A stretch of DNA of 17,511 bases from Bacillota bacterium. Its GTDB lineage: Bacteria > Bacillota > Clostridia > Acetivibrionales > DSM-2933. Numbering within the stretch: the stretch's first letter is position 1; each line of letters begins with the position of its first letter. A program made the position numbers and the translations under genes. The DNA lies in assembly GCA_030705945.1 (NCBI GenBank), contig JAUZPS010000038.1, forward strand, positions 1 to 17,511, written 5' to 3'. Under the pieces are notes generated by a model. It did not search any database. It had not been told where the DNA came from and was given only the letters and a program-made list of their open reading frames with translations. This document shows positions 1-6,925 of this stretch, one piece after another.

Positions 1-773
1 AAGCTAAATCCGGAGCTTATCAAATACATTGCAATTAATAGAGCAGCAATCCATCCAATGTAAGAAAAATCTATTTCCCCATTTGTTTCTCTTATTGCGT
101 TAATTACTCCCGCTTTTTGTTCTTCTGTAAGTTTTATTTCACTAGAATTCTTACTGCTATCAGAATCATTTAATAATGAATCCTTAAACATGAGAACAAA
201 TATTATTGGTGATTCCTCACCCAATTTGAAAAGTTGTTCACAGATTTCAGCTCGCTTATTAGAATCTTTTGTTTCAGACAATTTTGCAATACCACCAAAT
301 TTTCCAAACGCTTCCTTAATCTTGCTCTGATCATTTTCCATTCCTGTTGTTTTTTGAGAAGATCCTGAATCTTTATTTTTATATTTGATTTTTTCAAGAT
401 CTCTTTGTAAATCTGCCATTGCCTTCTGGGGATTCTTAATGATTTTTTCGATTTCTTTTTGTCCGTTATTCTGTCCGTTTGTCAATTTTTCAAGCGTCAC
501 ATGCGCAGAATACCCATCCTGCAGCTTATTCATTGCTTCTCTTACCTTTTGCGGTGAATAAACGGTAAAAGTTGTGCTCAATATAGCAAAAACCAAAACT
601 ACAATGAGATTAACCTTATGGGGCCTTAAATATCTTAATAATCTTATAAAAGTTCCCTTAAAATTTTTAGCCTTTTCCACAGGCATTCCAAACCCGCCCA
701 TAGGTCCGCCTCTTCTGCCGCCCATAGGTTTTTGAGTATTCTTTAGATTAGAGTTTACATTTTCTTTACTCAT
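1..773 (-). CDS. ABC exporter, second subunit of a heterodimer (N-terminal part, cut by window edge)
   Basis: The first 257 codons are present and open to the window edge, so the rest of the membrane domain and the ATPase domain lie outside. The start at 773 overlaps the upstream subunit's TGA (ATGA) and has GGAGGAG upstream, so translation is probably coupled. The N-terminus carries a Gly/Met/Arg-rich stretch (about residues 17-30, MGGRRGGPMGGFGMP) followed by a basic helix, an arrangement I recall in clostridial ABC exporters. TM1 is about 53-73 and TM2 about 236-256. Between them lies about 160 residues of soluble sequence rich in Lys, Glu, Ser and Asn, where ordinary exporters have a short outer loop. 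Membrane family and pairing with the neighbour are inferred from operon position and N-terminus; no nucleotide-binding motif is visible here. Confidence 0.85.
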   Translation of the reverse strand, partial: MSKENVNSNLKNTQKPMGGRRGGPMGGFGMPVEKAKNFKGTFIRLLRYLRPHKVNLIVVLVFAILSTTFTVYSPQKVREAMNKLQDGYSAHVTLEKLTNGQNNGQKEIEKIIKNPQKAMADLQRDLEKIKYKNKDSGSSQKTTGMENDQSKIKEAFGKFGGIAKLSETKDSNKRAEICEQLFKLGEESPIIFVLMFKDSLLNDSDSSKNSSEIKLTEEQKAGVINAIRETNGEIDFSYIGWIAALLIAMYLISSGFS

Positions 774-2494
774 GCTATCTCCTCCTCTGAAAGCTGTGAA
801 GCGACAATTTCACGGTAAACTTCACAAGTAGTCAGTAAATCCTTGTGATTTCCAATCCCAGCAATGGTTCCTTCATTCAAAACTATTATCCTGTCAGCGT
901 CCATAACTGTTCCAACCCTTTGAGCCACAATAATTACCGTAGCGTCTGCAATTTCTTTTTTTAGAGCTGCTCTTAGCTTTGCGTCTGTTTTAAAATCAAG
1001 AGCGGAAAAGCTGTCATCAAATATATATATCTCAGGTTTTCTTACAAGAGCTCTCGCGATTGAAAGTCTCTGTTTTTGTCCACCAGACACGTTAGTCCCG
1101 CCTTGGGCAATCCTATGTTCAAAACCTTCGTCCATACTTTCAATAAAATGCGTCGCCTGCGCTACCTCTGCGGCATACCTTACTTCCTCATCAGTTGCGT
1201 CTTCATTTCCAAACTTGATATTCTCAGATATAGTTCCATTAAAAAGTATAGCCATTTGTGGAACTAAACCAATTTTTTCCCTCAAGCATTCCTGAGTCAT
1301 TTCACGCGCATCTACGCCATCTATAAGCACGCTTCCGCTTTCCACATCATAAAACCTTGGAATAAGATTGATCAAAGTAGACTTACCTGAACCGGTACTA
1401 CCGATAATAGCGGTCATTTCACCAGGCTTAGCCGTAAAGGATATATCTTTAATGGCATACTCCTCAGCTCCGTGATATCTGAATGAAACATCTTTAAATT
1501 CAACATATCCTCTGCCTAGAGTGCATTCTTTAACATTATCGGAATCCAATATTTCAGGTTCTGTTTCTAACACTTCATTGATTCTTACCGCTGCCGCCTG
1601 AGCTCTTGGGACCATAACAAACATCATGGCAACCATTATCATAGAAAACATTATCTGCATTGAATATTGCGTAAATGCCATCAGGTTTCCTATCTCCATT
1701 CCATCCTTCACTCTCCATGCTCCGAACCAGAGAACAGCGAGAGAAGTAAAGTTCATTATGAGCATTATAGCAGGCATCATAAACGCCATTATCTTATTTA
1801 CCTTGATGTAATTGTTTGTCAGATCAGAATTTGCTTCTCCGAATCTTTCCCTTTCATGGTTAACTCTGTTGAAGGCTCTGATTACTCTGATGCCCGTGAG
1901 CTTTTCACGCAAAACAAGATTAATCTTGTCAATTTTAACCTGTGTCAATTTAAACAGAGGCAAAGCCAATTTTGCTACTATTATTATAAAAGCCGCTAAA
2001 ACTGGTATTGCGACCGCAAGTACCCATGTCAACTGCCTATCCTTTTGAAACGCAAGATAAATTCCGCCTATTGCCATCAAAGGAGCGCCAACCATCATAC
2101 GCAACATAATTACAAGCACCATCTGAACCTGATTTATATCATTTGTAGTTCTTGTTATAAGCGTCGCTGTTCCGAATTTGTCAAACTCATGAAGTGAAAA
2201 GCTTTCCACACGTCTAAACACTTTTTCTCTTACTATTGTTCCCAAGCCTACAGCGCTCTTTGAAGCAAGAAAGCTTGCAATTATTGCGCATATTACGCCT
2301 CCAGCTGCAATCGCGAGCATTTGGCCGCCAGTTTTCCAGATGAAATCAGTATCTCCATTCATAACTCCCTTACTGATAATATCAGACATCAATGTAGGAA
2401 GGTAGAGGTCTGAGAGCGTCTGCAAAAATACAAGAGCTATTACACCGGCAATTAGAGCAGAAAATGGCTTTAGAAATTTGAATAGTTTTAACAT
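770..2494 (-). CDS. ABC exporter subunit with a degenerate ATPase site (BmrC/TM287-like)
   Basis: A 574-residue half-transporter with six membrane helices in residues 10-300, then a nucleotide-binding domain. Walker A is GSTGSGKST at 365-373, the signature VSGGQKQRLS at 469-478 and the D-loop SALD at 497-500. Walker B reads IFDDS at 491-495, so the usual catalytic Glu is Asp494. The switch His is Gln525 (VAQRV). Those two changes are known markers of the non-hydrolysing side in heterodimeric exporters such as BmrCD, LmrCD and TM287/288, so the partner should be the adjacent gene at 1-773. The start has GAGGAG about 10 bases upstream. Efflux of drugs or other hydrophobic compounds is the family expectation, and the upstream marR gene fits; the substrate is unknown. 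Confidence 0.93.
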   Translation of the reverse strand: MLKLFKFLKPFSALIAGVIALVFLQTLSDLYLPTLMSDIISKGVMNGDTDFIWKTGGQMLAIAAGGVICAIIASFLASKSAVGLGTIVREKVFRRVESFSLHEFDKFGTATLITRTTNDINQVQMVLVIMLRMMVGAPLMAIGGIYLAFQKDRQLTWVLAVAIPVLAAFIIIVAKLALPLFKLTQVKIDKINLVLREKLTGIRVIRAFNRVNHERERFGEANSDLTNNYIKVNKIMAFMMPAIMLIMNFTSLAVLWFGAWRVKDGMEIGNLMAFTQYSMQIMFSMIMVAMMFVMVPRAQAAAVRINEVLETEPEILDSDNVKECTLGRGYVEFKDVSFRYHGAEEYAIKDISFTAKPGEMTAIIGSTGSGKSTLINLIPRFYDVESGSVLIDGVDAREMTQECLREKIGLVPQMAILFNGTISENIKFGNEDATDEEVRYAAEVAQATHFIESMDEGFEHRIAQGGTNVSGGQKQRLSIARALVRKPEIYIFDDSFSALDFKTDAKLRAALKKEIADATVIIVAQRVGTVMDADRIIVLNEGTIAGIGNHKDLLTTCEVYREIVASQLSEEEIA

Positions 2495-2569
2495 GTCTTA
2501 TCATCTCCTCTTTTTTATTCAGAATTAGTATATTATATAGTTGATCGCCAAGAAACATATTTATTGCAA

Positions 2570-2998
2570 CTAATTGGTAATTACCGTTAAAATTGTTTTC
2601 ATTTCATTTACAATTTCATTTAGCCTTTTGACTTCCTCATCATTTAGTAATTCAAACTTTTTGATAACAATCTCTTTAACTTTTTTCTTATGTTCTTCAA
2701 GTATAATTCTTCCTTTATCAGTCATTTTTAAAATAATTACCCTTCTGTCATGAGGATCGTACACTCTTTCAATAAGCTTTTCTTCAATGAGTTTATCCGC
2801 CATTACTGTGAGATTAGGTTTTGATAACATAATTTTCTTGCTATAATAACTCATTGTGTTGCAGTCGTTTTGACTTATAAGATGCAAAAGCCCGAAATTC
2901 TGCCTGGATATTTCTGCTGCTGGTAGATCCTTCATAATCTTTTTAAACATCAAAGGAAAAAAGACAAGAATATTCTCGGCTAGCTTTTCCCTTTCCAT
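2570..2998 (-). CDS. MarR-family transcriptional regulator
   Basis: A 142-residue winged-helix protein of normal MarR size. The recognition-helix region is about residues 55-75 (MLSKPNLTVMADKLIEEKLI), followed by the wing with the family's DRR motif (DPHDRRVIILKMTDKG, about 82-97). Terminal helices should form the dimer interface. The start has an excellent AAGGAGGTG ribosome site. It is the first gene of an operon with two ABC exporter subunits; the gap to the next gene is 75 bases. MarR proteins in this arrangement usually repress their own operon until a ligand binds. A perfect dyad next to the -10 box (3091-3121) is the likely operator. The ligand cannot be predicted. Confidence 0.93.
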   Translation of the reverse strand: MEREKLAENILVFFPLMFKKIMKDLPAAEISRQNFGLLHLISQNDCNTMSYYSKKIMLSKPNLTVMADKLIEEKLIERVYDPHDRRVIILKMTDKGRIILEEHKKKVKEIVIKKFELLNDEEVKRLNEIVNEMKTILTVITN

Positions 2999-3090
2999 GC
3001 CATTCCACCTCCTTAGTCACTTTTTATATCATTTGTAATATTATTTATTATTTATATAAAAGCAATGTTACTTACTTTAATCTTTCAATA

Positions 3091-3121
3091 TAATAATAGT
3101 TATGTAATTTAACTATTATTA
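3091..3121. promoter_or_regulatory. Perfect dyad, candidate MarR operator
   Basis: TAATAATAGTTA (3091-3102) and TAACTATTATTA (3110-3121) are exact reverse complements separated by 7 bases. The dyad directly adjoins the -10 box and covers the expected transcription start, so a bound dimer would block initiation. Its size and AT-rich character fit MarR sites. Assignment to this regulator is inferred from position. Confidence 0.6.
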
Positions 3122-3150
3122 ATTATAATACTTAAAAGATATAATTTCAA
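3122..3150 (-). promoter_or_regulatory. Promoter of the marR-ABC exporter operon
   Basis: On the minus strand a -35 TTGAAA (3150-3145) and a perfect -10 TATAAT (3127-3122) are separated by 17 bases. The expected start near 3115 leaves a leader of about 115 bases before marR. The 12+12 bp dyad begins directly after the -10 box. Confidence 0.75.
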
Positions 3151-3206
3151 GTCATTAAATTATATTTTTTATTACTACGATTTGATACCAATATTAAAAG
3201 ATAAAG

Positions 3207-3315
3207 ATATATAAGTTACGAAAAAGATTTTACATTAAAAATGCAGTTAATACGTCTGCATTTTACTATCAAAGCTTAACTTTTCGCAACTTATGAATCA
3301 AGGTATATATTTTGC
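3207..3315 (+). repeat. Repeat family A, copy 1 (MITE-like)
   Basis: A 109-base unit that recurs in inverted orientation at 9931-10038 with, by eye, four substitutions and one single-base indel. It contains near-perfect inverted repeats ATAAGTTACGAAAA (3211-3224) and TTTTCGCAACTTAT (3281-3294), 13 of 14 matching, around an inner hairpin AAAATGCAG (3238-3246) / CTGCATTTT (3256-3264). Similarity continues about 21 bases past the right inverted repeat, so the true ends are uncertain. It lies just downstream of the yhhN-like gene, and read in that gene's direction the hairpin ends in TTTTT, so it may act as its terminator. Confidence 0.85.
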
Positions 3316-3328
3316 GTATTCTTGAGTT

Positions 3329-4009
3329 TTATTTAGTGACAGGGTTTCTCAAAAGATTTTTGCTGTATATGATTCCACCTATAGCAATTACATATGTTAT
3401 CCAGACAATATTAACTTTATATGGCACATTTCTACCTGCTATATCAGCAATTCCGGCAATAAAGTCCGAAGCGACAAAAATTGCGCTCCCTACTGCGGTA
3501 AAAACATATCTCTTATCATTAAAAAACAGAGAGAGCGCAGAGGCTGCCATAACAGAAAGCCATAGACCATAGAACAGCGCAATAAACGTAATAGGCTTTA
3601 GATTTGACGCAGGTTCAAAAAATATCCACCAAACCGCAATCATTATTACAAAATAACCAATTATCCCCACAAGAAAGCCTTTGTTGAAAACTGACTTATT
3701 TAACTCCTTGCTAGTTCTAATAAAGGTAAGTATATTCAATGCCTGCGCGACAAAATATATCGCCATTCCAATCATAAATCCCAACGGCAATATACCAGCT
3801 AAAACAATATTCCCAAGTAAATATACCGCTGAAGCAACTGCCATTGTTTTACTATACACGTCTTTGTTTAATCTTGATAAAATAACAGCAAATACAACAA
3901 AAGAAAAACTTATAATTAATGATATTGATGTTGGAACCGTTCTTTCATCTGTGAAAATTATTCCACAAAGAAGCAGTAAAAACTGTAATGCAAAAATTAT
4001 CCTAAACAT
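3329..4009 (-). CDS. YhhN/TMEM86-family integral membrane protein
   Basis: A 226-residue protein made almost entirely of hydrophobic helices (about eight). Two stretches match the YhhN family as I know it from E. coli YhhN: LLGN...GFMIGMAIYFVAQ around 64-89 and GSAIFVASDFI around 174-184, with an aromatic C-terminal helix. Animal TMEM86 members are lysoplasmalogenases that cleave the vinyl-ether bond of lysoplasmalogens; many clostridia make plasmalogens, so a lipid role is plausible but unproven. The family's first conserved acidic position (GD) appears to be Asn67 here, while Asp182 is kept. The start has an AGAGGA ribosome site. It seems monocistronic, with its own promoter near 4146-4174 and repeat A just downstream. 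Confidence 0.75.
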   Translation of the reverse strand: MFRIIFALQFLLLLCGIIFTDERTVPTSISLIISFSFVVFAVILSRLNKDVYSKTMAVASAVYLLGNIVLAGILPLGFMIGMAIYFVAQALNILTFIRTSKELNKSVFNKGFLVGIIGYFVIMIAVWWIFFEPASNLKPITFIALFYGLWLSVMAASALSLFFNDKRYVFTAVGSAIFVASDFIAGIADIAGRNVPYKVNIVWITYVIAIGGIIYSKNLLRNPVTK

Positions 4010-4145
4010 TGGCTATCCTCTTCCTCAATTATATATGTGGCGCTTTGAATTTATTTTTTCTTGCTGCTTTGTTAACACAAAATTTTAATTCACTAATTTA
4101 TCTATAATATGTCAAGTATTACTAGTTTTATACAAAATCAGAAAT

Positions 4146-4174
4146 ATTATATCACTAAAAAATACCAGCAACAA
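4146..4174 (-). promoter_or_regulatory. Candidate promoter of the yhhN-like gene
   Basis: On the minus strand TTGTTG (4174-4169) and TATAAT (4151-4146) are 17 bases apart. The -10 is perfect and the -35 only moderate, which would fit an activated promoter. A 20-bp palindrome lies 8 bases upstream of the -35. A lone TTGACA further downstream lacks a well-placed -10. Confidence 0.5.
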
Positions 4175-4182
4175 GAAAAATA

Positions 4183-4202
4183 TTATATAACGCGTTATAT
4201 AA
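4183..4202. promoter_or_regulatory. Perfect 20-bp palindrome upstream of the yhhN-like promoter
   Basis: TTATATAACGCGTTATATAA is its own reverse complement over all 20 bases with no spacer. It lies between the argS terminator and the candidate -35 box of the yhhN-like gene. A spacerless palindrome at this position suggests a binding site for a dimeric regulator; which one is unknown. Confidence 0.5.
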
Positions 4203-4237
4203 GCCAACGAAAAAAGATACAATCAAAAAGGCATAAT

Positions 4238-4274
4238 AAAAGAGCAAACTACATAATGCGTAACTTGCCCTTTT
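4238..4274 (-). terminator. Terminator after argS
   Basis: Read on the minus strand, a 15-bp stem with three G-U pairs (arms AAAAGGGCAAGTTAC and GTAGTTTGCTCTTTT) closes a 7-base loop. The 3' arm ends in TTTT and a further T-run follows. It lies about 40 bases past the argS stop. Confidence 0.75.
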
Positions 4275-4316
4275 TGTAAAAGTTCCAAACAGAAAATTGG
4301 TTTTATTGCTTTAAAT

Positions 4317-6059
4317 CTAATCCATTCTTTCAGGAGCGCTTATACTCAAAATACTTAGAACATTTCTAATAACTGTTCTAGTACTATCAATAAGCAATAA
4401 CCTTGCTTTCATTATGTTTTCTTCCTCACCTCTTATATGACAGGCATGATAAAAGGAATGCAAATACCCTGCAACATCTAGAACGTAACGAGTCAATCTG
4501 CTTGGCTCTAAAGTCTTAGCAGATATACGCACTTCTTCCGGAAACTGCGCTAAAGCCTTTATAAGATCAAGTTCTTCTTTTTTATCCAATTTAGTTAAAT
4601 CAACGGAATTAACATCTGGAATCTCTACACCTTCTTTTTCTTTTGCTTGTGTAATTATTGTGCAAATCCTTGCATGAGCATACTGTACATAGAATACAGG
4701 GTTCTCATTTGATTTTTGTACAGCAAGGCTCATATCAAAGTCCAGATGGCTGCCTGACGCTTTCATGTTAAAGAAGAAACGCGCCGCATCCTTCCCGTAA
4801 ATAATAGCTTCTTCGTCATTTCTTTCGCCGTCTTTACCCAACTCTTCCAAGAGATCGTTTAAGGATACGGCTCTACCTGTCCTCTTGGACATCCTATACG
4901 CCTCGCCATCTTTAAACAACCTGACAAGCTGGAATAAAACCACATCCAACTTATCAGAGTCAATTCCCATTGATGAAACAGCAGCTTTCATTCTCGCCAC
5001 ATGCCCATGATGGTCAGCGCCTAAAAGGTTAATAACCCGATCGAACTTACGCTTTAAAAACTTATTTCTATGATACGCTATATCTGACGCAAAATAAGTT
5101 GGCAACCCATTGTTACGGATTATTACCTCATCCTTTTCAGCTCCGAATTGGGATGCCTTAAACCACACAGCGCCTTCATTTTCAACCGTATATCCATTTT
5201 CCTTAATGAATTTTAATGTTTCCTCAAGCTCACCGCTGTCATAAAGGGATTGTTCGGAAAACCATACATCAAACTCAATACCGTAATTCTTAAGAGCTGT
5301 TCGGATTCTTTGCAAATTTATAGGAAGAGCGTATTCCACAAGAATCTTTTGTCTATCTGATGACTCGGTATTTAATAGCTTGTCCCCGTTTATGCTTATA
5401 TAATCCCTCATATGATCCTTTATATCTTCCCCCTGATAACCATCTTCAGGAAAAGGAACCGCGTCTTCGCCAAGAAGCAATTGAATATATCTTGCTTCTA
5501 AGGACTTCCCGAATTTCTCAATCTGATTTCCCGCATCATTTATATAAAATTCCTTTGTAACATCATAACCTGCCGCTTTAAGCACATTTGCAATACAATC
5601 TCCTAAAGCGCCGCCTCTAGCATTACCCATATGAAGAGGTCCGGTAGGGTTTGCGCTAACAAACTCTACCATTACCTTCGCTCCATTACCTAAATTAATT
5701 TTTCCATAGTCTTCTCTCTCAGCCTGAATAACCTTAATAGTCTCATAGAGCCACTTTAAATTTAAATAAAAATTAATAAACCCCGGTCCCGCGCATTCAA
5801 CCTTTTCAATATATGTATTTTCCAAATTCATATTTTTGATTATTATCTCTGCTGTCTGCCTTGGAGCTTTCTTGGCCTGTTTTGTAATCTGCATAGCTAC
5901 ATTTGTTGAGAATTCGCCATGCTCTTTTTCCCTGGGTATTTCGATTAAAATTTCAGGTACTAAAACTTCAGGCAATTCACCTGAGCTGCATGCTTTTTTA
6001 AGGGATTCATTCACAACCAGCTTAATTTCCTCTATTAATTTCTCTATAACATTCGCCAT
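4317..6059 (-). CDS. argS: Arginyl-tRNA synthetase
   Basis: A 580-residue class I synthetase that charges tRNA-Arg with arginine in the cytoplasm. The N-terminal tRNA D-loop recognition domain is about 1-110. The HIGH-type motif is HMGN at 143-146 within ANPTGPLHMGNARGG, and the KMSKS-type motif is RMSKRTG at 389-395. The DALR anticodon-binding domain is about 460-580, ending in the family's usual SAPERM sequence. Length is normal. The start at 6059 lies inside the 3' end of the upstream DUF1934 gene (38-base overlap) with an AGGCAGGA-like site, so translation is probably coupled. The same gene pair occurs in Bacillus subtilis (ywiB-argS). No T-box leader is visible before the pair. Confidence 0.98.
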   Translation of the reverse strand: MANVIEKLIEEIKLVVNESLKKACSSGELPEVLVPEILIEIPREKEHGEFSTNVAMQITKQAKKAPRQTAEIIIKNMNLENTYIEKVECAGPGFINFYLNLKWLYETIKVIQAEREDYGKINLGNGAKVMVEFVSANPTGPLHMGNARGGALGDCIANVLKAAGYDVTKEFYINDAGNQIEKFGKSLEARYIQLLLGEDAVPFPEDGYQGEDIKDHMRDYISINGDKLLNTESSDRQKILVEYALPINLQRIRTALKNYGIEFDVWFSEQSLYDSGELEETLKFIKENGYTVENEGAVWFKASQFGAEKDEVIIRNNGLPTYFASDIAYHRNKFLKRKFDRVINLLGADHHGHVARMKAAVSSMGIDSDKLDVVLFQLVRLFKDGEAYRMSKRTGRAVSLNDLLEELGKDGERNDEEAIIYGKDAARFFFNMKASGSHLDFDMSLAVQKSNENPVFYVQYAHARICTIITQAKEKEGVEIPDVNSVDLTKLDKKEELDLIKALAQFPEEVRISAKTLEPSRLTRYVLDVAGYLHSFYHACHIRGEEENIMKARLLLIDSTRTVIRNVLSILSISAPERMD

Positions 6060-6489
6060 CTATACGTCCTGCCTCTCTAATAAATACATGAAAATCATTT
6101 TCTCCAGATTTATTATTATCTATTTCAAGCTGATAATCAACCTTTATTTCTCCGCCCTCATCATTTACCTTCACTTCAACTTCATTTGCGTATACGCCAA
6201 CAGTAAATGTGCCATAGGTAGTATCATAATATGAAAGATGCTTTTGGCCCTGTTCGAATATAAACTGTGAATTAACAGCTCCAAATCTCATAAGAGTTAC
6301 TACACCATCAGAAATTTTCAAGGTTGTCGTAGTTCCTTCCATTCCAGTAACTTCACTTTCTTTATAGGTAATGAAGTAAGCATTGCCCTTCTTATAGTAC
6401 TTTCCTTCGGTAACAAGCTCAAGTATGTTAGTGTCCAGATTATTTGAAGTTTGAGTGCCTTTAACGGAAATTATTACATACTTTTTCAT
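6022..6489 (-). CDS. DUF1934 (YwiB-like) beta-barrel protein
   Basis: A 155-residue protein with the DUF1934 pattern: MKKYVIISVKGTQ at the N-terminus, then alternating short strands, the YKESEVTGMEGTTTTLKI segment and GSH-like QKHLSYYDTTYGTFTVGVYA near 87-106. The fold in this family is a small calycin-like barrel; the biochemical role is unknown. I place the start at 6489 because GGAGGTG lies 7 bases upstream. An in-frame ATG at 6507 would overlap that ribosome site and is unlikely. The 3' end overlaps argS by 38 bases, and a YwiB gene beside argS is a conserved Firmicute arrangement. Candidate promoter at 6596-6624; a 6-bp hairpin with a GAGA loop sits in the leader. Confidence 0.88.
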   Translation of the reverse strand: MKKYVIISVKGTQTSNNLDTNILELVTEGKYYKKGNAYFITYKESEVTGMEGTTTTLKISDGVVTLMRFGAVNSQFIFEQGQKHLSYYDTTYGTFTVGVYANEVEVKVNDEGGEIKVDYQLEIDNNKSGENDFHVFIREAGRIDGECYREINRGN

Positions 6490-6510
6490 AGAGCACACCT
6501 CCAGCATAGT

Positions 6511-6526
6511 CAGCCATCTCTGGCTG
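6511..6526 (-). promoter_or_regulatory. Small leader hairpin before DUF1934
   Basis: On the minus strand CAGCCA-GAGA-TGGCTG forms a perfect 6-bp, GC-rich stem with a GNRA-type loop, about 10 bases before the ribosome site. It stands out in an AT-rich leader. No T-run follows, so it is not a terminator; a role in mRNA stability or translation is speculative. Confidence 0.4.
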
Positions 6527-6595
6527 CCGTTAATTCTTACTGCATTTTACTCCATTCTCCCATTCCCTCTTTACTTATATATGGTTTTAGAAACT

Positions 6596-6624
6596 ATAAT
6601 ACAATTCTTTTATTTCAAATTCAA
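6596..6624 (-). promoter_or_regulatory. Candidate promoter of the DUF1934-argS operon
   Basis: On the minus strand TTGAAT (6624-6619) and TATTAT (6601-6596) are separated by 17 bases. The expected start near 6589 gives a leader of about 100 bases. Confidence 0.55.
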
Positions 6625-6757
6625 GTAACAAAAAGGATCCACAAGATTATTAAGCATATAGTTTTCAAAAACCAATTATCTATTTTTACACCCACTTTAG
6701 GATTGAATTACACAACTTTTGCTTTTAATATATATAATAAATTAATATCACTTTTGT

Positions 6758-6899
6758 GTTTTACAGTCACCTATTGCAAAATACCATTAAGGTAGTATCA
6801 AAAAGAAAACTTAATAACTGGTCGTTTCAAAAACTTGAACAAGGAATTTTTTGAAACGCCCTAAACTATAGACAATGATGCAATAGGCGACTGTAAAAC
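6758..6899. repeat. Long inverted repeat enclosing repeat B copy 1
   Basis: Arms of 21 bases at 6758-6778 and 6879-6899 (core GTTTTACAGTC and CCTATTGCA) are reverse complements with a single mismatch. They enclose 100 bases that include repeat B. The arms are absent around repeat B copy 2, so the outer pair is a separate structure. It lies directly downstream of murI and could end its transcript. Confidence 0.75.
6791..6871 (+). repeat. Repeat family B, copy 1
   Basis: Starts with GGTAGTATCAAA and ends with CCCTAAACTATAG. Inside is an 11-bp hairpin, CGTTTCAAAAA (6823-6833) and TTTTTGAAACG (6848-6858). The same edges and hairpin recur at 9357-9463 in the same orientation. The central CTTGAACAAG is itself nearly palindromic and is the place where copy 2 differs. 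Confidence 0.75.
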
Positions 6900-6905
6900 T
6901 TATGA

Positions 6906-6925
6906 GCTATTAATATATTAATAGC
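6906..6925. repeat. Perfect 20-bp palindrome downstream of murI
   Basis: GCTATTAATATATTAATAGC is its own reverse complement. It lies about 40 bases past the murI stop, beside the long inverted repeat. It is AT-rich with no clear T-run, so a terminator role is weak; a protein site or part of a mobile element end is possible. Confidence 0.5.

Larger units (their letters stand above)
2999..3328. other. Intergenic region between marR and yhhN-like gene (330 bases)
   Basis: No credible gene on either strand. It holds the marR ribosome site, the dyad at 3091-3121, the promoter at 3122-3150 and repeat A copy 1 at 3207-3315. The stretch 3151-3206 is AT-rich with nothing recognised. Confidence 0.7.
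4010..4316. other. Intergenic region between yhhN-like gene and argS (307 bases)
   Basis: No gene is visible. It holds the yhhN-like leader and candidate promoter (4146-4174), the 20-bp palindrome (4183-4202) and the argS terminator (4238-4274). Confidence 0.7.

Noticed and set aside
203..397. A 64-codon minus-strand frame inside the left-edge gene
   Set aside because: It is out of frame with the ABC exporter reading frame that is open from 773 to the window edge and has a good start.
6490..6640. T-box or other riboswitch before the DUF1934-argS operon
   Set aside because: The leader is about 100 bases with no T-box sequence or terminator/antiterminator pair; only a 6-bp hairpin is present.
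6451..6795. A 114-codon plus-strand reading frame across the DUF1934 leader
   Set aside because: It covers the DUF1934 start and promoter and runs into the inverted repeat; low-complexity translation without a ribosome site or family resemblance.
6758..6925. CRISPR array
   Set aside because: The repeats are inverted or nested, not regularly spaced direct repeats, and no cas gene is nearby.
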